From Acanthamoeba lenticulata (taxonomy: Eukaryota; Discosea; Longamoebia; Acanthamoebidae): a DNA stretch of 13,245 nucleotides. The notes below the pieces were generated by a model, which had not been told where the DNA came from, made no database searches, and was given only the letters and a program-made list of their open reading frames with translations. A program made the translations under genes and the position numbers. This document shows, piece by piece, positions 1-7,610 of this stretch. The stretch spans positions 1-13,245 of the forward strand of contig NAVB01000062.1 in NCBI GenBank assembly GCA_002179805.1. Direction: 5' to 3'. Numbering within the stretch: the stretch's first letter is position 1; each line of letters begins with the position of its first letter.

Positions 1-1649
1 CATTATTTTTAATCAGCAAAAATCGAAAGTAAATGAATAAAAGTTAGAAATAATAATAATAATAAAAAGAGGAGAATTGACGCTGGGCAGACAATGTGCG
101 TACGGGATCGCTCGCGCGGGGCGAGGAGGTGGATGCCCACGATGCGGGCCACCTGGGGCAGCGCCGAGAGGGCCTTCTTGTACTCGAGCCCGACGCGAGC
201 GCTGGGCTCCTCCTTGGCGCCGGCAAACTTGATGCTCAGCAGCTGCACCTCGGCCGCGTGTGTCGGCGTGCTGTGGTGCATCCCCCCGCCGCCGCCGCGA
301 GTCAGCGATGCGCTCATCATCAAGAAAAGCAGCAACAACAACAACAATAGAGCAAGGAGGAAGCCGCACTGCAGGGGCGAGGAGATGGAGCTGCGGCCGA
401 TCCAGAGGTAGGCGCGTCGGGTCAGCTCGGCCGTGGTCGGGTCGCACTGGAACAGGAAGTGCGACACCGGCACCTTCGTGGCCAGGCCTGGAGTACGCAT
501 GAGGCCCGTGAGTATGAAGAGGACGCTCGATCAATTGGAGATAAAATAATGACCTTAAGAGGCGCAAAAGAGAAAGAGAAAGAGAAAGAGAAAGAGAAAG
601 AGAAAGAGGAGACGCACCGCCTTCGCCGATGGCCGACGAGTAGAGGAGGCGCTCGGCGCAGAGGGACCAGAGCTGGAAGGTGCCAAAGTTGAAGCCGACG
701 GCGAGCGCGTCGAATTCGGGTGCGTAGGCCAGCGTAGTGATGTGGACGGCCTTCTCGGGCAGGAGGATGGCCTCGCCCCGGTCCTGCTCGTAGCGGAAGC
801 GGCCGCCCTGGTGGTAGGCGCTGTTGAGGGCCACGCACGGGATGTGGTTCGGGTACTGCGCCGCAAAGCGCGCCGGGTCGTAGTCGCGCCCCGGATACTG
901 CAGCTCCATCTCCCGCACCTCTTGGCGCTGCAGCGCCCACCACCCGCGCAGCACGTCAATCATGATCACACATACAGAGACAATCTTCATGCACGTACGT
1001 GATGCACAAAGTCGAGGTCCAGCGCGAGCAAGTGGCCACCGGTGGTGCCCAGCACAAGGCACGAAGCAAACTGTGTCAAGAGGGCCTCGCCATTGCCTTC
1101 CGCCTGTGCCCGCACACACATATGAGGATTTGAGCAGGTCAAGAGCTGGTGCTAGGCGCGGACGTACGGAAAGGCGGTTGAGCTGTAGGATGGCGCTGGC
1201 CGAGTAGGGCAGCTTGATGGTGGTGCAGATCTTGCAGCTGCGGAGATCAAACAGCAGTAGCGCACTGTCGCCACATTGCAGCTCGCGCGTGCTGGCGGCA
1301 AGGAACGACTCGCCTCGGATGGTGACCTCCGTCACGCACAGGAACTTCTCCTACACGCGCCAAAGATCAATTTGGTGGCAGCGATAAGATTCGAGCATAG
1401 GAGACGTACGACGCGCTCTTCATCTTCCTGCAGGTCAGCTGCAAGCTCGGCCTTACGCCGCGGGCCGCCTTCGTTATGCAGATCGAACACGAAGAGCTCA
1501 CTCTCCCCAACGATCCATCCATGAGAGCCGTCTTGCGAAATGCCGCCGAAAACGTTGTTGATCGACTTCTCGGCAATCAAAGGAGCTGGAAAGAGAGTGC
1601 TATTGGATCGCTGAGCAGGGGCACGGCCTGCAACGGTTTGAATTGACAT
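1..1649 (-). CDS. ELYS/AHCTF1-like nucleoporin, amino-terminal beta-propeller (3' part outside window)
   Basis: Start ATG at 1649-1647. Proposed exons on the minus strand: 1649-1410, 1350-1168, 1103-999, 927-618, 487-370, 270-104; the last intron (donor at 103) leaves the window. Donors are GTACGT three times, GTGCGT, GTGCGG and GTACGC; all exon phases agree. The protein reads as beta-propeller blades, with ITTLAYAPEFDALAVGF then FGTFQLWSL as a WD-like strand pair. It continues with VPVSHFLFQ, AYLWIGRS, EVQLLSIKFAG and LEYKKAL. The order and spacing of these match my recollection of the ELYS propeller (LAVGF..LALW, VPV..FQEPENDPR..YLW, L..LQLAF, YEGLEY). ELYS seeds nuclear pore assembly on chromatin in animals; the propeller docks to the pore scaffold. 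The AT-hook and helical parts, if present, would lie outside. The 488-617 acceptor is the least certain junction. Family call moderately sure; another propeller protein is the alternative. Confidence 0.65.
51..65. repeat. (TAA)5 microsatellite in intron
   Basis: Five perfect TAA units lie inside the AT-rich intron that begins at 103 on the minus strand and leaves the window. No coding role. Confidence 0.85.
571..606. repeat. (AGAAAG)6 hexanucleotide microsatellite in intron
   Basis: Six perfect AGAAAG units (CTTTCT on the transcribed strand) lie in the 488-617 intron of the ELYS-like gene. On the sense strand this is a long polypyrimidine run, starting just after the 5' splice site and not next to the acceptor. 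A multiple-of-three unit without stops makes a false Ser/Leu-rich open frame here. Confidence 0.9.
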
Positions 1650-1989
1650 TGCAGCACACTCAAATTATTCCCTAAAAGAAGGATTCAAGTGTGAAGAAGT
1701 CCGGTGAGTTGCCTAGCTTGCCGAGTGAATCAATTCGATGCCTAAGGCGACTCGCCTCCTTATGTCCACCCGGCAAATTGGCACTGATGATTACGACCTC
1801 AGCTATTGCGCAAAAGGTGCGCGTTTTTTGGCGCCAACCACCAACAAGCAAAGGCCTGAGAAAAACGAATATCCTGAGGAAATTCTTTGATCATTGGGAA
1901 GTGAGCCAACAATCCACAAACGCGAAGCTGTACGACACCACGCTCCCTCGTGTGGCGTACCCGGTGGTGTTGATCAGCAAAGGGGGAGC
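1650..1989. promoter_or_regulatory. Divergent intergenic region between the ELYS-like and membrane-protein genes
   Basis: This 340-nt stretch separates two divergently oriented start codons (1649 minus, 1990 plus) and should hold both promoters and 5' UTRs. I see no TATA box I trust. The clearest element is TTTGGCGCCAA at 1827-1837, an E2F-type half-palindrome. An open frame from 1691 across it has no family resemblance and is judged non-coding. Confidence 0.5.
1827..1837. promoter_or_regulatory. E2F-type palindromic site
   Basis: TTTGGCGCCAA fits the E2F/DP consensus TTTSSCGC and contains the 10-bp palindrome TTGGCGCCAA (1828-1837). It lies about 180 nt upstream of the ELYS-like start and about 155 nt upstream of the membrane-protein start, so it could serve either. 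A near-identical, longer site occurs at 7386-7397. Binding is inferred from consensus only. Confidence 0.4.
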
Positions 1990-3828
1990 ATGGAGTCCAC
2001 AGCGGCTAATACGTCGCTCATTCTTGGGGCGAATCTCCCATCTTGTCCAGTCTCCTGGCATTTTGTTGATTATCCCAGTACTCGCTCCTCTCTCTTTGTT
2101 TGCCTTTTGTCCCTCGTGGTGAGGCCCCATCTTCATCAAATGAGAATCCTCATGTTCGTGTTGTACTCCTGCAAATAGGCGTGACATTTACGTACGCTGC
2201 CATCGCGCTTGCCAGTTTGGCGTTTGCCTTGGTGGCGGGCATCAAATACAACAGTGTCAAAGTGTTCAACCGGTCCATCCGCACCGAGAACATCTCCAAC
2301 ACCTTGTGGATCCTCTTCTACATCTTTATCGCGCTCCGGTGTGTCTTGCCCTCTCTGCACATGCTTCTGCACGCGAGTGGCTCACTCGACGCCGCGGCCA
2401 CGTGAAGGGGAACGGTGAGCACGCTGCGGTATGCCATGGCGGACGGGAGCGAGGAGCTGCTGGACAAGTACCTCATCTACTCGGGCTTCGTCCTGCACGG
2501 CCTCACCGGCTTCTGCCTCACCCTCGCTCTCAACCACCAGCGCAAGTTCCGCTCCACCGGTACCGCTTCTTCGCCATCTCACATCACATCACCTTCCCTT
2601 TCCTTCCCTCCCGTGCGCGCGTGCATGCATGCGTCTGACCACTCGTGCTTGCGCGCGCGCGTGTGTGCGCGGCGCTTCTCTTCTTCCCCTTGAACAGGGC
2701 CCAACGCGCAGGCCAAGGCCGGCCCGAACGGTACCTGCCCCCCCTCTTCCCCCCCCCCCCCGAAGCCAAGCCATCAAGATTGAAAAGTTGAGAAGCTTGG
2801 TGATGTCTGTGATGATGTTTATAATCATGATGAAGCTGATCGAGAACGTGCGTGGCGTGCGACCAGATCCGGACCCGCTGCTGTCCAAGTACGGATGGCT
2901 GAAGAAGTCTGTCGGCTGGGCGGAGCTGATCTACTTTGGGCTGCTTTTACTCTATCTCGCCATCGCCATCGTCATGATCATGTACGTGCACACAATCACC
3001 GCTCAAGAGCTCGTTATTTCCTCTAATTTAAATTTTTATATACATTTATTGTTTGAATTTCCGGTTTTTAAATGTTGCCACGACGGCCTCTGGGTTGCAG
3101 CCGACGGGACGAGAGCGAAGAGTGGGTCTGGGTGGCGGTGTTCCTCTCCGTGTTTGGGCTCCAGCGCGTGCCGGTCATCATCCTCGTCTGCCTCATCGCC
3201 TTTGGCGTACGGACCCCCTCCTCTTCTGCCCCCAACAACTGGACCTTTCACATTTTAATTTCATTTTTAACAATTATGATTTTAAAAAAAAAAAACAAAA
3301 AAAAACGCACAGAAATCGATGACGCCGGACGGGCCGACGGTGGCGGCCAAGGTCTACCTCCTGGTGGGCGTCTTCTTCTCGCTCACCAACGACATGCCCA
3401 TCCACATCTGGGCCGAGCTGCTCCCCAGTACGATGCCCGATGGCGCGGAGTGGTGGTGGTGGTGGTGATGGGTGACGACGACGACGATGGTGATGATGCT
3501 TGGCCCCGTGTGCTGATCGCGCACAAAACAACACCAGACGAGTGCACGTTCTGGGTGGCGAGCTGGGTGGACGTGATTCACGTCATGTACCTGCCCACCC
3601 TCATCTGCTTCTTCCTCTTTATCCGGTCCGAGTACCTCCGCAACATGGAGGAGTGCATCTGGACCACCGTCTCCCAGATCCAGGTCCCCCCCTCCCCCCC
3701 TCCCTCCTCTCCTTCATTTTTCTTCCTCTTTCTCTCTTTCGTTGGGGTGTGTGTATGTGGTGCGGAGTTGGAGGAGCTGACTTGCGTGCGCGCCTGGGCA
3801 GGACACATTTGATTTCCGACGGTTTTGA
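1990..3828 (+). CDS. Polytopic membrane protein, about eight transmembrane segments, family unknown
   Basis: Proposed exons: 1990-2077, 2179-2338, 2408-2559, 2698-2730, 2771-2981, 3101-3206, 3313-3427, 3538-3683, 3802-3828 (TGA). Phases agree throughout and give about 345 residues. The amino terminus is short and polar with a sequon (N7-T-S), suggesting an outside N-terminus. Hydrophobic segments follow: YAAIALASLAFALVAG, TLWILFYIFIALR, YSGFVLHGLTGFCLTLAL, SLVMSVMMFIIMMKL, LIYFGLLLLYLAIAIVMII, VWVAVFLSVFGL with VPVIILVCLIAFG, VYLLVGVFFSL and VIHVMYLPTLICFFLF. A charged linker rich in Arg, Lys, Asp and Pro lies mid-protein (KLIENVRGVRPDPDPLL). The tail is short and ends FDFRRF. The layout resembles a GPCR-like or small transporter protein, but I recognise no family motif. 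Exon 1 is the least certain part: donor GTACTC at 2078 was chosen because it alone keeps phase. Exon 3 could start at 2420 instead of 2408. Confidence 0.75.
2651..2672. repeat. Alternating purine-pyrimidine (GC/GT) tract in intron
   Basis: A nearly unbroken GCGC/GTGT alternation lies in the 2560-2697 intron, after a similar GTGCGCGCGTGCATGCATGCG stretch around 2613. Such sequence is prone to the Z-DNA form. No other role is visible. Confidence 0.7.
2731..2770 (+). other. Very short C-rich intron (40 nt)
   Basis: Donor GTACCT and acceptor CCAAG enclose a 40-nt insert, mostly C with a run of twelve. Removing it joins CCGAACG to CCATCAAG and keeps frame into the transmembrane exon. It is the shortest intron proposed here. 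The homopolymer makes its true length vulnerable to sequencing error. Confidence 0.55.
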
Positions 3829-4766
3829 GGGTCTCCCCCCCCCCAACATGCGTGATGAGTCGGATGATGAGAACAAGGAGGAAGAGGAGGAGACACGCCC
3901 ACAAAGAAACAGAGAAAGAAAGAACACGCGACGCGCCTCGCCGACTCAGCGCCACACCACGAGATAGAGAGAGAAGAGAGAGGGAGAGAGAAGAGAGAGA
4001 AAGAGGATGGGGAGGGGGAGTTTTTCCCCCCGCGAGAGAGATAGAGACCGAGAGACTCAGCGAGAGAGGAAGGCGGCCGCATCGCACACGCCACCTCTCG
4101 TATTTATTTACACACCCTCTCCTTATTATTTGTTGTATTCGGGGCCGCCGCTCTCATGAGAGCGTCTGCCTCTTCCCCCCCCCCCTCTCTTTCCCTTCGC
4201 CCTCTCTTCAAGAGAGAGCCAGCGCGGGATGGACCTCCTCCCCCCCCCCGCGCTGGGTTTGCAGTTTTGGTTTTCCCAACAAGAGAGAACACATGTGTTG
4301 ATGGAAAAACAACAAATCCAACGGGGGCAAGAAAGGGTCACGTGTGCTGGGACGCAAGCGTAATCGTAGTCGTTACATGTATCAAAAAGTACAGCAAGAT
4401 TGTAGAAGTAGTAGTAGTAGTGCACATTGAGGGTCCCCCCGGGACGCCAGAGTTGGCGACGCTACACACACCGCGCTTGTAGTCGCACGCCCCCCACGCT
4501 CCTGGGCCTCCTTCTCGCGTTCGTAGTCGTGTCATCCGAGGCTATGGCCGCATCGCCGCGTGGCATCCTTATCTCTCCCCCCCCCCCTTGTCGCTGACGC
4601 TGAAGGCGACGAACGGATAGGTGTCCCTTGTCGTCCGGGCGGTTCGTTTCGCGCTCGTGCCGTTCGTCTCTCCGTCCCTCCCTAGCGTTCCTTTGTTTGT
4701 ACTCCTCCCTCCCTCTCGATGTCGCGATCCACCTTGACCAAACCAGCGTCTCTCATGCCATGCAGC
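3829..4766. other. Convergent intergenic region, repeat- and homopolymer-rich
   Basis: This 938-nt stretch lies between two converging gene ends (stop at 3828 plus; stop at 4767 minus), so it should hold both 3' UTRs and terminators. It contains C-runs (about 3834-3844, 4178-4187, 4240-4249, 4579-4588), a polypurine block (about 3961-4017), a GTA-rich run near 4406-4422, and no clear AATAAA. Open frames on both strands here are low-complexity Arg/Ser/Pro stretches. A short coding-like scrap on the minus strand near 4585-4625 (YPFVAFSVSDK) could not be extended into a gene. Confidence 0.6.
3966..4000. repeat. Perfect 35-nt polypurine mirror repeat (H-DNA candidate)
   Basis: Reading outwards from G3983, every base from 3966 to 4000 is matched by its mirror partner, and every base is a purine. 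The symmetry breaks at 3965 (T) against 4001 (A). Homopurine mirror repeats can form intramolecular triplex. It sits about 140 nt past the stop of the membrane-protein gene, between converging genes. Confidence 0.85.
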
Positions 4767-6954
4767 TTAGTGGTGCTGGTGGCGGGCGTAGGCGCGGCGG
4801 AACTTCTCGTCGACCTGCTCCAGGTAGTAGGTGCCCGGGAACAGGTCCTCCACCTTGTCGGTGGGCACGAACGGCTTCGGCACGTCGTCGGCCGTCGCGA
4901 TCTCCCTCCTGCGTGCGTGTGTGTGTGTGTGTTTGGATTAATCACGCGGCCAACCAAATCGAAGCGACACGATCTGGACCAGAGAGCAGCATGTGTGTGG
5001 CACGTGTGTGTGTACCTCTTGAGGGCATCAACAAACTCGGCGGGCGCGACCTTCTTGCGCTGGGCCAGGCGGGCCGGGAAGTTGGACGTGGCCGCGATCT
5101 TCTGGACGCCCTCCGCAGACTTGAGCTTCACCGAGAAGAGCGACGCCGCGAGGCCGGAGCCGTAGGAGAACATCAGCGCCCGCTTCTCCGCTTCGCCTGT
5201 GCTCGCCACCGCCGGCGACGTGAGTCATTCCAGCCCATCTTCGCCCCCCCCCAAGAATGCGAGGAATGCGTACTGGAGGGCGCGGCGGCGGCGTGCGAGG
5301 CGACGAGGGAGAGGAGGCCCGTGTAGAGCGACGCGCAGTAGGAGTTGCCGAGCTCCTTGGGCAGCGTGAGCGAGGGCCCCACCTTGCTCTTGTAGCTGGC
5401 CTCCGAGTACTTGATGACCTCCTTCATGAGGTTGTTGTCCTCGTAGGTGGTCTCCGGCTGCAGCTTGTTCTGCGACTTGAGGGACGCGTGGAGCGGGTGC
5501 GCCTCGCTCTTGGCCGCCTCGAGGTAGTTCTGTTCATCATCATCATCATCATCGTCATCATCCCCCATCATCGTCAGTTGAGGAGCAGGATGGCGGCGCG
5601 AGGAGGAGAAGGAGGACGAACCATGCGGGCCCACGACTTCTGGACGAGCTTGGTGTAGGGCGAGTGGAAGAGCGCGTAGTCGACATCGGCGTCGAGGCTC
5701 AGCTTCTTGCCGTGCACCTTCTCAAAGCGCTCAGCCTGTGGCCATAGACCTCGAGTTGTGAGAATTTACTCAATAGTGATTACAGTAAATAAATAAAATA
5801 ATGATATTTTGAAAATAATAAAATAAAAGATCAATACTGTTGTACGACGTACGTAGGTGTAGAAGCACTTGTCGAGGGCGCGGAGGTAGCACGTGTTGGA
5901 GAGGGCGCCGTCGACGAGCGGGTACTCGGAGCCCATGACGGGCTTGTAGAAGTCCCACGCGTTCTCCATGAAGGTCGACCGGATGCCGCGCTCGAACACG
6001 ATCGGCGCGCCCTTGCTGATGAGCATGGCCACCGCGGCCGCGCCGCCGGTCGGGCGGGCCGGACCGGGCTCGTAGACGGCGATGTCGGCGGCCACCACGA
6101 GCGCGTAGCGGCCGTCCCAGTAGCTGCTCTCCACCCAGTTGAGGGCGTTGAAGAGCGCGTTGGTGCCGCCGTAGCAGGCGTTGGTGGTGTCGATGCCCTC
6201 GATGTCGGTGTTGCCGGCCTTCTGGAACAGGTCCATCAGGGTGGTCTTGACCGACTTGGACTTGTCGACCAGCGTCTCCGTGCCCACCTCGAGACGGCCC
6301 ACGTCCTTGGGGTCGATGTTGTACTTCTCCAGTAGCGATTGGACCGCTGTTTCCGGTTAATCGTCCGGAGATCGGAGTTAGCCACAGCAAATAACTTTTT
6401 TATTATTGAGGCAACACTTGCGCTGGTGCGCGCAAGCGTGGGAAGAAGCGCCGCACCGGTGAGGCAGATGGAGTTGATGTCCTCGCGGTCGCCTGTGAAG
6501 GCCATGTTCGTCTGGCCGAGGCCCACAGTGTACTTGCCAGCAGCGACACCATCGTGAGTCTCTGTGCGTGTCGTGTGAGGGGGGGATGGTCAGTTCGCGT
6601 TGATTGATGCGAGAGAGGTGCGACTGATGATTGACAAGATGGGGCGAGCAGACAACAAAGTACGAAAAACGAAGACGTGAGTGAAAAAGAGCGAAGATGC
6701 AGTGGGGGACAAGCACCAAGTTCGGCCTGCGAGACGTAAGTGGACGGGAAATAGACGTCGAGGGCGACAATGCCAACGTCGCGAGGGTAGTGCGAGGCGT
6801 CAGAGGCCACGCCACGGCTTTGGGCCGCAACCGACGGTGAAGTGGCCAACATGTTCGGGCCAACGTTGACGCGCAGAACTCCGGCAATAGAAGCAGAGCG
6901 GCGGGTGGCACTGGCGAGTGAGGTGGCGGCGAGGGAAGAAGAATGGCGGCGCAT
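4767..6954 (-). CDS. Hydroxymethylglutaryl-CoA synthase, mitochondrial-type presequence
   Basis: Seven exons on the minus strand: 6954-6717, 6561-6457, 6346-5853, 5735-5622, 5529-5274, 5196-5016, 4908-4767 (TAA). They sum to 1530 nt, 509 residues, the usual size of presequence-bearing HMG-CoA synthases. The enzyme condenses acetyl-CoA with acetoacetyl-CoA to HMG-CoA for the mevalonate or ketone-body routes. Family motifs, in order: [52 protein letters not shown] (putative catalytic Glu138), [18 protein letters not shown] (acyl-accepting Cys172, 34 residues later as in the avian enzyme E95/C129), [16 protein letters not shown] (His303), [33 protein letters not shown] and [18 protein letters not shown]. 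The first ~50 residues are Ser/Ala/Arg-rich with no acidic residue until D51, typical of a mitochondrial signal. An upstream in-frame GTG at 6972 was rejected for the ATG at 6954. Confidence 0.95.
5535..5573. repeat. (ATC)n-type trinucleotide repeat in intron
   Basis: Imperfect CAT/ATC units (GAT on the transcribed strand) fill most of the 5530-5621 intron of the HMG-CoA synthase gene, immediately upstream of its 3' splice site. Read through, it gives a false Asp-rich open frame. Confidence 0.8.
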
Positions 6955-7385
6955 GGTTTCTTTCTCTTTCACTACTGGTTTTGTTTTCTGTCGTTCTGTT
7001 TCCGTTCCACACCAGCCACCCAGCGCCGGGAAGGGAGCGTGCCGGACGGAAAGCGCAGCCGGTTAGCAAAAATGAAGGGTGGGGTGATGGCGCTGGAGTG
7101 GACAGCGTGGCGTGGCGGTACCGAGAGTGGTGGACAGAGTCAAAGTACAAACGGGACCAAGACGTGAAGAGGGGAGCAATACAGAATGAAGGAACCTGAG
7201 GCGCGAGCCCGCTCAAACAGCCGGAAGGCCCAACCTGATAGGGCCGCACCCTCCTCAAGCACCGTGTCGGGTGCCGGTTGGTGGTCGAGGCAGCGCGAGT
7301 GTGCCGCGGCAACTGCGCCCCCACGTTCCGCCACCCAAGCGCCACGCTTCCGCCAGGACGTTAGGCCCATCATTCCGTCCCTCCG

Positions 7386-7397
7386 TTTGGCGCCAAA
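7386..7397. promoter_or_regulatory. Perfect E2F-type palindrome TTTGGCGCCAAA
   Basis: The 12-bp sequence TTTGGCGCCAAA is a perfect palindrome and the ideal two-sided E2F/DP site. It lies about 430 nt upstream of the HMG-CoA synthase ATG, next to the CCAAT repeat. Function is inferred from consensus. Confidence 0.5.
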
Positions 7398-7417
7398 GCA
7401 GCAGACCGTTAGATGAT

Positions 7418-7479
7418 CGGACCAATGGCGAGAGTGCGCCATATAAGGTGGATAATCCGGACCAATCATCAAGTGCGCC
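7418..7479. repeat. Tandem CCAAT-containing repeat, two copies, flanking a CArG-like box
   Basis: Copy 1 (7418-7440, 23 nt) and copy 2 (7458-7479, 22 nt) both begin CGGACCAAT and both end AGTGCGCC, with a diverged centre; starts are 40 nt apart. Each carries one CCAAT box (7422-7426 and 7462-7466). CCATATAAGG (7439-7448) fits the SRF/MADS CArG consensus CC(A/T)6GG and overlaps the end of copy 1. The arrangement looks like a promoter or upstream activating module. Confidence 0.6.
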
Positions 7480-7610
7480 CCGTGGCGCTGTTGGGTGGCG
7501 CTGACACGGACCGGTTTCATGAGCTCAAAAATACTACTCTCTCTCTTTCCCTTTGGTAAATCACTCCATCTTGTTGCAACATGTGATTCAAGCAATTGCC
7601 ACGAGACACT

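Larger units (their letters stand above)
6955..7610. promoter_or_regulatory. Region upstream of HMG-CoA synthase and downstream of the kinase gene
   Basis: This 656-nt stretch has no gene I can support. It must hold the HMG-CoA synthase promoter and 5' UTR (gene to the left, minus strand) and the kinase 3' UTR (gene to the right, minus strand). Notable elements cluster at 7386-7479: an E2F-type palindrome, a tandem CGGACCAAT...GTGCGCC repeat, and a CArG-like CCATATAAGG. If the A/T core acts as a TATA element for the minus strand, the leader would be several hundred bases and may contain an intron. Overlapping open frames on both strands lack family features. Confidence 0.55.

Noticed and set aside
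422..943. Long minus-strand open frame rich in Arg, Ala and Pro
   Set aside because: It is the shadow of ELYS-like exon 4 in another frame plus the repeat-filled intron; only the overlapping frame shows propeller motifs.
1691..2122. 143-codon plus-strand open frame ahead of the membrane protein
   Set aside because: No in-phase strong donor links it to exon 2, whereas the ATG at 1990 with the GTACTC donor keeps phase and gives a sensible amino terminus.
2584..2690. Possible CRISPR-like or tandem array in the GC/GT-rich stretch
   Set aside because: It is simple dinucleotide alternation inside a eukaryotic intron, without repeat-spacer structure.
3714..4094. Ser/Pro-rich minus-strand open frames in the convergent region
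   Set aside because: They arise from GA/CT low-complexity DNA, have no family resemblance and run into the neighbouring gene's exon antisense.
5530..5621. Asp-rich segment that would extend HMG-CoA synthase exon 5
   Set aside because: It is the GAT-repeat intron; the join ARM to NYLEAAK restores the family sequence and phase.
6800..7345. 181-codon minus-strand open frame upstream of HMG-CoA synthase
   Set aside because: It overlaps the presequence exon in another frame, has no recognisable domain, and reads like random GC-rich sequence.
7140..7595. 151-codon minus-strand open frame across the CCAAT repeat
   Set aside because: No domain, no splice context, and it spans promoter-like elements.
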